A DNA stretch of 64,000 nucleotides from Asticcacaulis tiandongensis (GCF_006475605.1 NZ_SSBC01000010.1:1178001-1242000); one strand, 5' to 3'. Positions 6,767 through 15,468 are shown, counted from the first letter of the stretch. A program made the numbers and translations. The notes: generated from the sequence alone by a model not told the origin.

Positions 6767-7650
6767 CCGCTTCAAATGGACCGGAGCGCTGGGCGTTTGA
6801 ACTAACACACGTTTTGAATGCCGCTTATGGGACGGATCGTTTCCCTGTAGACATCATTACTTTCGCGCAGGATTATTCACGTCAACGCTTTGGCGATGAG
6901 CCGATTGTCAGGATCGTGGGAGAAGATTTGCCTGGCTTTGAGGGCGCTCTTTACAGGCTGTCCTCTGACCGAAAAGGCTGGGCAGTTATCTATAACAGCA
7001 GCATCCGTTCGAAAGGGCGCATTAATTTTACTCTAGCACATGAGTTTGGTCATTACTTGCTCCACCGTACCGCTTTCCCTGATGGGTTGCGATGTGGACA
7101 ACAAGACATTGTGCGTTGGGATTCGGATTATGGCCAAATCGAACACCAAGCAAACGTTTTCGCGTCGAATATTCTCATGCCGCTTGACGATTACCGTCGC
7201 CAAATTCCTGACAACGACAGGATTGACCTTGATGAAATAAAAGCGTGCGCAGCACGGTACGGGGTCTCTCTTGTGGCTGCTACGCTCCGCTGGTTAGGTT
7301 ACACACAGAAGCGTGCGGTTCTGGTCGTAGCCCGCGACGGTTATATTCTGTGGTCGCGGTCGAGTGAGGCCGCACTGAAATCAGGCGCATTCTTTCGAAC
7401 AGCCGGTGCACCAGTAGAAATACCGATATCCTCCCTGGCGGCGTCCCCAGCAGCGCTGTTGGATGGCGAAGGACGTATGCAGCACGGGCCTGGCGTTTGG
7501 CTTGCGGAACCCGTTGAAGAATTCACTATCTTTGCTGAACTGTACGATTTTTCGCTATCCCTCTTAATGTTGGACGATAGGCCTACAAGATTCTACCGTG
7601 TTGAAGAGGAAGGCGAGATGGACTTGCTCGACAAGATGAGGTTTCGATGA
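6763..7650 (+). CDS. ImmA/IrrE-family metallopeptidase
   Basis: A 295-residue protein with the zinc protease signature HEFGHYLLH at about residues 93-101, followed by a downstream EHQANVFASNILMP block that supplies the third metal ligand region. The N-terminal third resembles the ImmA fold; the C-terminal ~130 residues (a possible GAF-like sensor part) are less conserved. It starts inside the stop codon region of the XRE gene, so the two are co-translated. By family knowledge it should cleave the XRE repressor upon a signal. It is longer than the short ICE-type ImmA proteins, closer to IrrE-like ones. Confidence 0.9.
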   Translation: MTASNGPERWAFELTHVLNAAYGTDRFPVDIITFAQDYSRQRFGDEPIVRIVGEDLPGFEGALYRLSSDRKGWAVIYNSSIRSKGRINFTLAHEFGHYLLHRTAFPDGLRCGQQDIVRWDSDYGQIEHQANVFASNILMPLDDYRRQIPDNDRIDLDEIKACAARYGVSLVAATLRWLGYTQKRAVLVVARDGYILWSRSSEAALKSGAFFRTAGAPVEIPISSLAASPAALLDGEGRMQHGPGVWLAEPVEEFTIFAELYDFSLSLLMLDDRPTRFYRVEEEGEMDLLDKMRFR

Positions 7651-7890
7651 GGCTACTTTTGTATATCGGCCTGCCAAAACTTTAAGAACTTCACAGTCCT
7701 ATGGGTAGCATCAAAGAGGGAAGGATAACGTAGCGTTCCAGCAGTTGGAATATTATCTGTCCGCTTTTTGCCGCCCATTCCCGTGGGATACTTCCGCATT
7801 GGGCCAACAGCAGCCGATTAATCTGAGCCGCCATCCCGTTAAGCCAATATGCAGCTTTGAAAGATTTTCAGGATTGTCCGGGAATCGACA

Positions 7891-7926
7891 CGTCTTATCC
7901 GGAAAAACGACCTGTCTTATCCGGAA
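7891..7926 (+). repeat. Tandem GTCTTATCCGGAA repeats next to tRNA
   Basis: GTCTTATCCGGAA is present at 7892-7904 and 7914-7926, with a shorter related piece (TTGTCCGGGAA) at 7874-7884. They end 11 bases before the tRNA 3' end. Such short spaced repeats occur at ends of some insertion elements and at recombinase arm sites. No transposase or integrase gene is adjacent, so the role is open. Confidence 0.4.
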
Positions 7927-7937
7927 TGGACAATGAC

Positions 7938-8014
7938 TGGCGACCCCTGAGGGACTCGAACCCCCGACCTCTGCTTTAGGAAAGCCTTGCTCTATCCGGC
8001 TGAGCTAAGGGGCC
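7938..8014 (-). tRNA. tRNA-Arg (anticodon CCT)
   Basis: The minus strand folds as a 77-base tRNA including an encoded CCA. The acceptor GGCCCCT pairs with AGGGGTC (one G-T), the D arm is GCTC...GAGC, and the T arm is GGGGG-TTCGAGT-CCCTC. The anticodon loop TTCCTAA puts CCT at 34-36. The anticodon stem is odd: AGGCT faces AGCAG, so only three of five pairs form and the two outer positions are A-G and G-A. The island lies on the 3' side, the usual geometry for elements that integrate into tRNA genes. Confidence 0.88.
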
Positions 8015-8255
8015 GTCGCTCTATGGCTCTAGCATAATCCCGCCACGCCTGAGAAGGCCTGAACCGGCTTTTGCACCGAGAAATCAGCCTGTATGGTTAA
8101 CGTGGACTTTTACCCCTACATATGGTATAGAACAGAATCAGAATTTAGCGATGTCACTGATTCGGTCATGATTCGTTTCCATGTCGTTCCGCACATATGA
8201 CCTGAGCCGTTAATCTTTCAATCCGCCCCGCCGATCTGCCCTTCCCAAAGCCCCT

Positions 8256-10706
8256 TTGCGTGGCTACATATCAGCTGTGCCTGACCTGATTTCCCCTTCT
8301 GCGGCCCTACCGCGTCCCGCCAAAGACACTGGCCGCCTTGTGGCCGTTCTGGGGCCAACCAATACCGGCAAAACCCATTATGCCCTTGAGCGGATGCTGG
8401 GGCATGGCACCGGCATGATCGGCCTGCCGCTGCGGCTTCTGGCGCGCGAAGTCTATGACCGTGTGGTTAAACAAAAAGGCCCCAATGCCGTCGCCCTGAT
8501 TACCGGCGAAGAAAAGATCATACCGCGCCTGCCATCCTATTTTGTCTGTACGGTTGAGGCCATGCCGCTTGAGCGGCAGGTCGATTTTCTCGCGGTCGAT
8601 GAAATCCAGCTCTGTGCCGATACTGAACGCGGCCACGTGTTCACTGACCGCCTCCTGCACGCCCGCGGTCGGCAAGAAACGCTGTTTATGGGCGCGGGCA
8701 CCTTTGCGCCCTTGTTCCGCAATCTGTTTCCCGATGCGGAGATCATTTTCCGTGAGCGCCTGTCGCAACTCCGGTACGCGGGGCCGCGCAAGCTGACGCG
8801 GCTGCCGAAACGCTCCGCCATTGTCGCTTTTTCAACCGCGCAGGTCTATGCCATTGCCGAACTGATCCGCCGCCAACGCGGTGGCGCGGCGGTGGTTATG
8901 GGCTCCTTAAGCCCCAAGACCCGTAACGCTCAGGTTGACCTGTTTCAGCGTGGCGAGGTCGATTTCCTTGTGGCGACCGATGCTATCGGCATGGGGCTGA
9001 ACATGGATATCGAGCATGTAGCCTTTGCCGGTTTGTCGAAGTTTGACGGCAAACGCGTGCGGCCGCTCACGCCTCAGGAAGCCGCCCAGATTGCCGGTCG
9101 CGCCGGACGCTTCACCAATGAAGGCACATTCGGGGTCACCGGCGATTGTCCTGAAATGGACGAAGACCTTGTGGAGGCCATTGAAAACCACCGCTTCCTG
9201 AGTATCGATGCCGCCCAGTGGCGCAACCGTGAGCTTGATTTTTCAAGCCTTGAACAGCTGCTCAAAAGCCTGACCCGCCCCTCACCGCACCCGTCCTTGC
9301 GACTGGCCAAGGAAGCGCTGGACGAAAAGGCCCTGCGCCACCTCAGCCAGGACGAGGATATCGCTTTTAAGGCCCGCAATCCGGTCACGCTTAAAACCCT
9401 GTGGGAAGTTTGTCAGTTGCCGGACTTCCGCAAGGTGTCGCTCGATGAATTCCTGAAAACCGTCAGCTTTCTGTTCTGGTCGCGCCTCAGTTCCGAAGGC
9501 GTTGTGCCGCATGACTGGTTCGACGAACAGCTGATGCACCTCAACCATATGGATGGTGATATCGATACGCTTTCGGGGCGCTTAAGCGGCGTGCGCACCC
9601 TGTCCTATATCGCCAACCGCCCGAATTGGCTGAAGACGCCGGAACACTGGCGCGCCGCCACACGTGACCTTGAGGAGCGCCTGTCGGACGCCCTGCACGA
9701 AGCCCTAATGAAGCGCTTTGTCGATCAGCGCACCAGCGCACTGCTTAAGGCGCTGAATGCCTTTGAGGAACCCAAGCCGGAAATCAGTGAAACCGGCGAG
9801 GTCTTCCTTGAGGGCCAGAGCGTCGGTCAGTTAAACGGTCTGATGTTCACCCAAAGCAGCGGTGAAAGCCTGATTGAGGACAAGGCCATCCGTCAGGCCG
9901 CCCATCGCGCGGTCATGCCGATCCTTAAGGAACGTCTGAACGAACTGGCGCATGCGCCCTCAAAGGCCTTCAGGCTGCGCGGCGCAGAGATCCATTGGCA
10001 AGGCGCGGCTGTGGGCCGCATAGAGCCGTCGGACTACTTCAACCCTAAGGTCAGGCTGTTGTGCGACATTGACCACACGGCCTTGCAGCAGACGGCACAG
10101 AAACGACTGACCGACTTTGTGCGTCAGCAGATGATCCACACCCTGAAGCCCCTGCATCGCCTGTTTAGCGCGGCGCACGACGAAAAAACACCGGCCAATG
10201 TTCGCGCCATCGCCTATCAGTTGTATGAAAACGGCGGCATCACGCGACGCAACGAGGCGCTGAAACTCAGCCCCGAAGAGCGGAAACTGATTAAGGGTCT
10301 GGGGGTTCATGCCAACCGGTTTGTCTGGATATTACCTAAACTACCGCATGCTCAGATGAAGCCCTTTGCCCGTGCGGCCGATCACCCTCAGCGTGCCCAA
10401 AGTCTTAAGGGGCGCGTGATCATCGACGGCTATGGGGCGGTGTCGCTTAAAGCCCTGACGGAACTGGATAAGGCCTTTTCCGAAGGCCGCTTCCATAAGG
10501 GCGCGACCTATTTTAAATCCGGCGTAGTCGCTCAGGATCGGCTTATGAACGCTTTGGGCTTTGTCAAAACCCCGCCACTTAAGATCGGTGAGGGCGATGA
10601 GCGCACCGGCTGGCGACCGCGCCATGCGCCAAAGCCAAAGGCGGCACAGGCCGCTCCCGCCTATATAAACCCCTACTCCCCCTTTGCGGTATTGCGGGAC
10701 GGTTAA
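8256..10706 (+). CDS. Suv3-like DExH/D helicase-related protein
   Basis: An 816-residue superfamily 2 helicase. Motif I is GPTNTGKT (residues 33-40), the Walker B is VDEIQ (~115), and motif VI is QIAGRAGRF (~277). This set and the short GLP...LLA segment after motif I match the mitochondrial RNA helicase Suv3 and its alphaproteobacterial relatives. The C-terminal half is a long helical region with a Lys/Pro/Ala-rich tail. It would unwind RNA or act in RNA turnover. The longest frame begins at TTG 8256; GTG 8277 gives a more conventional N-terminus, and neither has a clear ribosome site. It is core, upstream of S4, fdxA and carD genes. Confidence 0.88.
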   Translation: MRGYISAVPDLISPSAALPRPAKDTGRLVAVLGPTNTGKTHYALERMLGHGTGMIGLPLRLLAREVYDRVVKQKGPNAVALITGEEKIIPRLPSYFVCTVEAMPLERQVDFLAVDEIQLCADTERGHVFTDRLLHARGRQETLFMGAGTFAPLFRNLFPDAEIIFRERLSQLRYAGPRKLTRLPKRSAIVAFSTAQVYAIAELIRRQRGGAAVVMGSLSPKTRNAQVDLFQRGEVDFLVATDAIGMGLNMDIEHVAFAGLSKFDGKRVRPLTPQEAAQIAGRAGRFTNEGTFGVTGDCPEMDEDLVEAIENHRFLSIDAAQWRNRELDFSSLEQLLKSLTRPSPHPSLRLAKEALDEKALRHLSQDEDIAFKARNPVTLKTLWEVCQLPDFRKVSLDEFLKTVSFLFWSRLSSEGVVPHDWFDEQLMHLNHMDGDIDTLSGRLSGVRTLSYIANRPNWLKTPEHWRAATRDLEERLSDALHEALMKRFVDQRTSALLKALNAFEEPKPEISETGEVFLEGQSVGQLNGLMFTQSSGESLIEDKAIRQAAHRAVMPILKERLNELAHAPSKAFRLRGAEIHWQGAAVGRIEPSDYFNPKVRLLCDIDHTALQQTAQKRLTDFVRQQMIHTLKPLHRLFSAAHDEKTPANVRAIAYQLYENGGITRRNEALKLSPEERKLIKGLGVHANRFVWILPKLPHAQMKPFARAADHPQRAQSLKGRVIIDGYGAVSLKALTELDKAFSEGRFHKGATYFKSGVVAQDRLMNALGFVKTPPLKIGEGDERTGWRPRHAPKPKAAQAAPAYINPYSPFAVLRDG

Positions 10707-10868
10707 ACCGCACCGTATTGCAAACTTTTAACAGCCGAAATGACATGCGTCGTTCGGAAACGGTCGCCTTTTCGCTTTTCAAAAGCGCAAACCCGTGCAT
10801 AAATGTCTGACAATAAAGCGGAGAATTAATCCTGATCCGCATAAAAAGTCACCGCAGGGACGCTTAAA

Positions 10869-11990
10869 ATGTCAAACATTACCTCAAAAAGCCTGTTACT
10901 CACTGGCATGGCCAGTCTGTTCTGTCTGACTATTATAGCCTGCGGGGGTGGGGGCGGGGGCGGGGGCGGAAGTTCCGGAGGCGGCGGCGGTGGCAGTTCA
11001 AGTAGCTCAAGCAGCAGCGCTTCATCCTCCTCGTCGTCATCCTCGTCCCTGAGCGGGCCACTGGCCAGCTACAGCCTGACCGGCGCTACGGATTTCGTTC
11101 ATGATCCGGCCATTATCAAACAGGGCAGTACCTATTACGTCTTCCATACCGACAAGAGCGCCACCGAAGGCGGCTTTGTCGAGATTCGCTGCTCAACCGA
11201 TAAGGTAGCCTGGACACGCTGCGGATTTGTCTTTGCCACCATGCCGTCCTGGGTCAGCGGTATAGTGCCTAACGCCACCCTGACCTGGGCGCCGGACATC
11301 AGCTATTTCAACGGAAAATATCACCTCTATTATTCCGTCTCGAGCTTTGGCTCGAATATCTCCGCGATGGGGCTGGCGACCAATAAGACGCTTGATCGCA
11401 CAAGTCCGGATTACGCGTGGGAAGATCAGGGCATGGTTCTGCGCTCAAGCACCAGTGACAATTTCAACGCCATCGACCCCAACATCTTCGTTGATACAGA
11501 TGGCAAGATTTACTTTAGCTACGGCAGCTTCTGGAACGGCATCTATCAGCGCGAGGTCGAACCAACGACAGGGATGCTTAAGGCTGGCACCGCCACGCAT
11601 CTGGCGCGACGCGCCCCTTCGGTGACCCACAACCCCATCGAAGGGCCTTCACTCGTCAAACGCGGCAGCTACTATTACCTGTTCACCGCATGGGATTTCT
11701 GCTGTGAGGCCAATGCCGCTAACAGCACCTATAAGATCACTGTCGGGCGCGGCACCTCAGCCACAGGCCCCTTCGTTGACAAGAACGGCACGGCGCTGAC
11801 GGCGGGCGGCGGGACCTTACTGCTTGAGGGCAACAGCCTGTACAGCGGCCCCGGTGGCCAGCATGTCTATCTGAGCGGCAGCGAAGACTTGATTGTTTTC
11901 CATGCCCGCCGCCTGTCGCAGAACGGCCTGCCCTATCTGTTCATCAAGAACCTGAACTGGGTTGATGACTGGCCAGTTATCGCAGACTGA
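10869..11990 (+). CDS. GH43 arabinan endo-1,5-alpha-L-arabinosidase, lipoprotein
   Basis: A 373-residue surface or periplasmic glycoside hydrolase. The signal peptide ends in a lipobox (TIIAC, Cys25), followed by a poly-Gly run and a Ser-rich linker to about residue 62. The five-bladed propeller domain shows the GH43 catalytic triad: Asp79 in FVHDPAII (base), Asp203 in AIDPNIFVD (pKa modulator) and Glu258 in IEGPSLVKRG (acid), plus the WAPDI motif. It cleaves arabinan from plant pectin. The Gly/Ser tract is made of near-repetitive codons. It sits between the helicase and S4 genes, which are usually neighbours, suggesting insertion. Confidence 0.88.
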   Translation: MSNITSKSLLLTGMASLFCLTIIACGGGGGGGGGSSGGGGGGSSSSSSSSASSSSSSSSSLSGPLASYSLTGATDFVHDPAIIKQGSTYYVFHTDKSATEGGFVEIRCSTDKVAWTRCGFVFATMPSWVSGIVPNATLTWAPDISYFNGKYHLYYSVSSFGSNISAMGLATNKTLDRTSPDYAWEDQGMVLRSSTSDNFNAIDPNIFVDTDGKIYFSYGSFWNGIYQREVEPTTGMLKAGTATHLARRAPSVTHNPIEGPSLVKRGSYYYLFTAWDFCCEANAANSTYKITVGRGTSATGPFVDKNGTALTAGGGTLLLEGNSLYSGPGGQHVYLSGSEDLIVFHARRLSQNGLPYLFIKNLNWVDDWPVIAD

Positions 11991-12005
11991 TGTATCATTC
12001 TATCC

Positions 12006-12293
12006 ATGAGCGATGAGACCTGTCGGGCAGATATCTGGTTGTGGCGGGCGCGGTTTTTCAAAACCCGCGCCCTGTCGGCCAAATTCATCGACACAGGCAC
12101 CATACGTCTGGAACGCTTTGGCCAGATAACGCGCCTAACCAAGGCAGGATTTACCCTAAGGGCTGATGACCGGCTGATTTTTGCGCTGGGGGCCCGACTG
12201 ATTGACCTGACGATTGTCGATATGGGGGAACGTCGCGGCCCCGCCCCCGAAGCGCGAATGCTTTACAATCTCAATAATCAGCCCGCCTCGTAA
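12006..12293 (+). CDS. S4-domain RNA-binding protein (HslR-like)
   Basis: A 95-residue protein of the HslR/Hsp15 type. The N-terminal RADIWLWRARFFKTR block and the following Ala-x-x-(Phe/Leu)-Ile-Asp-x-Gly helix are the S4 RNA-binding fold. E. coli Hsp15 binds stalled 50S subunits with peptidyl-tRNA; a ribosome-rescue or rRNA-binding role is inferred from that. It starts 15 bases after the GH43 gene and precedes fdxA, the usual alphaproteobacterial order. Confidence 0.85.
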   Translation: MSDETCRADIWLWRARFFKTRALSAKFIDTGTIRLERFGQITRLTKAGFTLRADDRLIFALGARLIDLTIVDMGERRGPAPEARMLYNLNNQPAS

Positions 12294-12508
12294 TTATTCA
12301 ACCCGCACCCATTAGTAAAAATGACCATTTGCCACAGGCTTTATGCCTTGACAGGACAGTGATCAAAAGTCATGACGCCCACTGAAACCATGCGATAATT
12401 CACCGTGCGTTGCCTGAACGGTTTCCACGATGGTTTACTCCGCGTCTGTTTTTTATTGTCCTAAGTCCGTCCGCTTTGGTCGGCCCATTCAGGCTAACAA
12501 GAGTTCCG

Positions 12509-12850
12509 ATGACCTATATCGTCACTGACCCCTGCGTAAAATGCAAGTTCATGGATTGCGTCGAAGTATGCCCCGTGGACTGCTTCTATGAAGGCGAGAA
12601 TTTTCTGGTCATTAATCCGGACGAATGCATCGACTGCGGCGTGTGTGAGCCTGAATGTCCGGTTGACGCCATTAAGCCCGATACTGAGGACGAGCCGGAC
12701 GGCAAATGGCTTGATGTCAACGCCAAATACTCACGCGTGTGGCCAAACATCTCCGTCAAGGGCACGCCACCGGCTGACCGCGAAGAGTTTGAGCGCGAAG
12801 AAGGCAAGTTCGAGAAATACTTCTCTGAAAATCCCGGAGATGGTAAATAA
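12509..12850 (+). CDS. fdxA: 7Fe ferredoxin FdxA
   Basis: A 113-residue ferredoxin. The start is the ATG at 12509 ([12 protein letters not shown]), preceded by AAGAG; the open frame extends upstream without meaning. Cys 9, 17 and 50 fit a 3Fe-4S cluster and Cys 21, 40, 43 and 46 a 4Fe-4S cluster ([12 protein letters not shown]), the seven-iron pattern of Azotobacter ferredoxin I-type proteins. The C-terminal ~50 residues are the usual extension of this family. It carries electrons in the cytoplasm; the partner is not evident. Confidence 0.96.
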   Translation: MTYIVTDPCVKCKFMDCVEVCPVDCFYEGENFLVINPDECIDCGVCEPECPVDAIKPDTEDEPDGKWLDVNAKYSRVWPNISVKGTPPADREEFEREEGKFEKYFSENPGDGK

Positions 12851-12879
12851 CCCTCCCCCGCTTTTAGGAGAGGTAAGCC

Positions 12880-13554
12880 GTGCTGCCTGTTACCGACAAT
12901 CCGGTCGAAGCCCTGAACACCGCCCTTCTGTGGCTTGACTATGCCGGCGTAGCCGTTTTTGCGGCTTCCGGCGCGCTTGTCGCTGCGCGCCACAAACAGG
13001 ATATTATCACCTTCGGATTTTTTGCCGCCATCACGGGTGTCGGCGGCGGCACCTTGCGCGACCTGCTGATCGACGCGCCGGTATTCTGGGTGCAGCGGCC
13101 GGGCTATATCATGGTCTGCCTTGGCATTGCCCTGCTGGCATGGTTTCTCGCGGGCTTCAACTGGCGCTTTCGCGCTCTGGCCTGGCTTGATGCGCTGGGC
13201 ATCTCCGCTTTTTCCGTAGTCGGGGCCGCTAAGGCCTTAAGCCTTGGGGTGCATCCCTTTTCGGCCATGCTGATGGGGATATTTACCGCCATATTCGGCG
13301 GCGTGATTCGTGACGTGCTGGCCGGACAACCCAATTTCATCGTACGCCGTGAAATCTATATCAGCGCTACCATACTGGGCGCAGGCCTGTTCGTCGGGTT
13401 ACGGCTGGTCGGACTATCCTTTTGGCCTGCCGGCCTGGCCGGTTTCGGCGCTGCCTTCGCCCTTCGGGCAGTGGCCATTGTCTATGGCCTGCACCTGCCA
13501 AGCTTCGGGCAAAAGTCACCGCACGAAAGCCCACACGAGGATAAGCTCAGTTAA
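12880..13554 (+). CDS. TRIC cation channel family protein (UPF0126)
   Basis: A 224-residue inner-membrane protein with about seven hydrophobic segments. It has two copies of a Gly-rich motif, GVGGGTLRDLL near residue 47 and IFGGVIRDVLAG near residue 137, the internal duplication typical of bacterial TRIC channels. Structural work on homologues shows trimeric K+ selective channels. The start is GTG at 12880 with AGGAGAGG upstream. It begins 29 bases after fdxA and is probably co-transcribed. The tail is polar and His-rich. Confidence 0.9.
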   Translation: MLPVTDNPVEALNTALLWLDYAGVAVFAASGALVAARHKQDIITFGFFAAITGVGGGTLRDLLIDAPVFWVQRPGYIMVCLGIALLAWFLAGFNWRFRALAWLDALGISAFSVVGAAKALSLGVHPFSAMLMGIFTAIFGGVIRDVLAGQPNFIVRREIYISATILGAGLFVGLRLVGLSFWPAGLAGFGAAFALRAVAIVYGLHLPSFGQKSPHESPHEDKLS

Positions 13555-13890
13555 AAATCCGATGTGGACGCTTTGTTTTTTCGCAAAAGTGTGATATTAA
13601 GGTGTCGTTAGATGGGAACGCCCCTGAGTCATCCACACGCTTTTAGCGCGACTCACTGACTGGCCCATGCTTCTATATTCATCTTTTAAGTGTCTGCCCG
13701 ACCTTCTTGACCGGACAGCACCTTCGACAAAGGTCGGATGACAGGATTGTCTTAGCTTCGCTTCAATTGCGCACACGATGACCCGCCTCAATATCGGGAC
13801 ATCGTTTTTTTGTGCGTCTGCCGGGTTACCGCCAGACATTGATACGAAACAGACACCTGCTCTGGCCCTGCCTTTAGCGAAAGGATCGCA
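13555..13890. other. Intergenic region before carD, 336 bp
   Basis: No protein-coding frame here looks real. The stretch should hold the carD promoter. GCGAAAGGATCGCA just before the carD ATG supplies the ribosome site (AAAGGA). I see no clear terminator for the TRIC gene and no sizeable dyad. Confidence 0.5.
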
Positions 13891-14394
13891 ATGTCGACAT
13901 CTGCTTTGGAATTTACCATTGGTGATAAGGTCGTTTATCCGGCGCATGGCGTCGGCACAGTGGCCGCCGTCGAAAGTCAGGAAGTGGCGGGTTATACGCT
14001 TGAAGTGTACGTCGTGACCTTCGATCATGAAAAAATGACCCTGCGTGTACCGACCAAAAAGGCCAAGACTGCAGGTCTGCGCCATCTGGCGGCCGAAGCC
14101 GTCATGTCTCAGGCGCTCGTGACCCTTAAGGGTCGCGCCCGCATCAAGCGCACCATGTGGTCGCGTCGCGCTCAGGAATATGAAGCCAAGATCAATTCCG
14201 GCGATCTCGTCTCCATCGCCGAGGTTGTTCGCGACCTTCACCGTGCCGAAAATCAGCCGGAACAGTCCTATTCCGAGCGTCAGCTTTACGAATCGGCCCT
14301 CGATCGTATGGCCCGCGAAGTCGCCGCGATCGAAAAGATCGATCGTGACGCCGCCGTCGCCATTCTCAACAAGTCGCTCATCAAGGCGGCCTAA
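13891..14394 (+). CDS. carD: CarD/CdnL-family RNA polymerase-binding regulator
   Basis: A 167-residue protein with the N-terminal Tudor-like RNAP interaction domain (IGDKVVYPAHGVGTVAAVES, residues ~10-65) and the basic helical C-terminal domain (WSRRAQEYEAKINSGD). CarD/CdnL binds the RNAP beta subunit and stabilises open promoter complexes; in Caulobacter CdnL supports rRNA and biosynthetic gene expression and is removed upon starvation. AAAGGA precedes the ATG. A strong terminator follows. Single-gene unit. Confidence 0.95.
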   Translation: MSTSALEFTIGDKVVYPAHGVGTVAAVESQEVAGYTLEVYVVTFDHEKMTLRVPTKKAKTAGLRHLAAEAVMSQALVTLKGRARIKRTMWSRRAQEYEAKINSGDLVSIAEVVRDLHRAENQPEQSYSERQLYESALDRMAREVAAIEKIDRDAAVAILNKSLIKAA

Positions 14395-14419
14395 GAGAAA
14401 AGCCGGTTAAAAACGACCT

Positions 14420-14456
14420 AAGGCCCCTTGAGTCACCTCAGGGGGCCTTTGCTTTT
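14420..14456 (+). terminator. Terminator after carD
   Basis: AAGGCCCCTTGAG and CTCAGGGGGCCTT form a GC-rich stem with a 4-base loop, followed by TGCTTTTT. It ends the carD transcript 26 bases after the stop. Confidence 0.85.
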
Positions 14457-14640
14457 TCGCCTTCTCGCGCCTTCAGCGCAGACAGGCGTAAATCATCCGC
14501 TCAGTTCAGAGTCTTTCCAAGGCCTTACGGTGTTTTTGTCCTTGACGGCTTGGCTGGCTTTGCCTATAGAACGCCCCTCCTGAGCGCTGTACCTGTTACA
14601 GGCGTTCGTTTGTCATTTATCTTATCCGAAGGTGGATCCC

Positions 14641-14937
14641 ATGTCGCGTCGTTGCGAACTCACCGGTGTTGGCCCGCTCGTCGGCCACAGCGTGAGCCAC
14701 TCAAATATCAAAACGAAGCGTCGCTTCCTGCCCTCGCTCCGTGAAACCGCTCTGCAATCCGAAGCGCTGAACCAGTCGTTCCGCCTGAAGATCACCAACG
14801 CTGCCCTGCGCACGCTGGACTTCAAAGGTGGCCTGGATGCGTTTCTGGTCAAGGCTTCTGATGAAAAGCTGTCTCTGCGCGCCCGTCGCCTGAAGAAGCA
14901 GATCAAAGCTAAGATTGCTGAACAAAACGCAGCCTAA
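14641..14937 (+). CDS. rpmB: 50S ribosomal protein L28
   Basis: A 98-residue ribosomal protein starting MSRRCELTGVGPLVGH, the L28 signature with the alphaproteobacterial C-terminal extension (LRARRLKKQIKAKIAEQ). The ATG at 14641 is chosen over an in-frame ATG nine bases upstream because it has AAGGTGG at 14630-14636 and matches the family N-terminus. Monocistronic: own upstream region and a terminator 28 bases after the stop. Confidence 0.97.
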   Translation: MSRRCELTGVGPLVGHSVSHSNIKTKRRFLPSLRETALQSEALNQSFRLKITNAALRTLDFKGGLDAFLVKASDEKLSLRARRLKKQIKAKIAEQNAA

Positions 14938-14964
14938 GCTTAGTCGCTTTTGCCGAACACATAG

Positions 14965-14998
14965 AAAACCCCGAAACCTCTGGTCTCGGGGTTTTTTG
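14965..14998 (+). terminator. Terminator after rpmB
   Basis: AAAACCCCGA and TCGGGGTTTTTT form a strong stem ending in a T run at 14992-14997. The next gene begins three bases later, at 15001. Confidence 0.9.
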
Positions 14999-15000
14999 TC

Positions 15001-15468
15001 ATGCACATTCGTCCCTATCAATCCAGTGACGCCGAAGGCTTAAGCGCAATCTATGACCGTGCGGTCAGGGTTACCGGCCCGCGCAGCTATAGTCCGGCAC
15101 AGGTCACCGCATGGACAGCCTTGGCACCGGATGCGGCGCGTCTTGAGGCGCTGATGACAAACCGCTGGCGTTTTGTGGCCGTAACAACGGAACCCATTGC
15201 CTTCATTGATCTTGAGATGGACGGCCACATTGACCTGTTCTATGCCGCCCCCGAAGTGACCGGCACAGGCATAGGCAAACAGCTTTATCAGCGCACCGAA
15301 GCCTTTGCCTTAACTCAGGGCCTGACGCGTCTCTATGCCGAGGCCAGCGAAGTTGCCCTACCCTTTTTCACGCGTCAGGGCTTCACCTGCCTGCACCGCC
15401 GTGACTTTGAGGTGGGTGGCGTCGCCATCCATAATTATGCCGTCGAAAAGCAATTACAGCCTGACTGA
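15001..15468 (+). CDS. GNAT-family N-acetyltransferase
   Basis: A 155-residue GNAT enzyme. The N-terminal MHIRPYQSSDAEGLSAIY is strand 1 and helix 1, and the acetyl-CoA binding motif A is VTGTGIGKQLYQ (~95-106), a variant of Q/R-x-x-G-x-G/A. The C-terminal FFTRQGF block is typical. Substrate cannot be told. The start sits directly after the rpmB terminator, so its transcript is leaderless or depends on read-through; GGGG of the terminator stem is the only upstream purine run. Confidence 0.85.
   Translation: MHIRPYQSSDAEGLSAIYDRAVRVTGPRSYSPAQVTAWTALAPDAARLEALMTNRWRFVAVTTEPIAFIDLEMDGHIDLFYAAPEVTGTGIGKQLYQRTEAFALTQGLTRLYAEASEVALPFFTRQGFTCLHRRDFEVGGVAIHNYAVEKQLQPD

Noticed and set aside
13597-14241. 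Long minus-strand frame across the carD promoter and gene
   Set aside because: It is antisense to carD for most of its length and carries no recognisable domain; the frame is open because of codon bias in carD.
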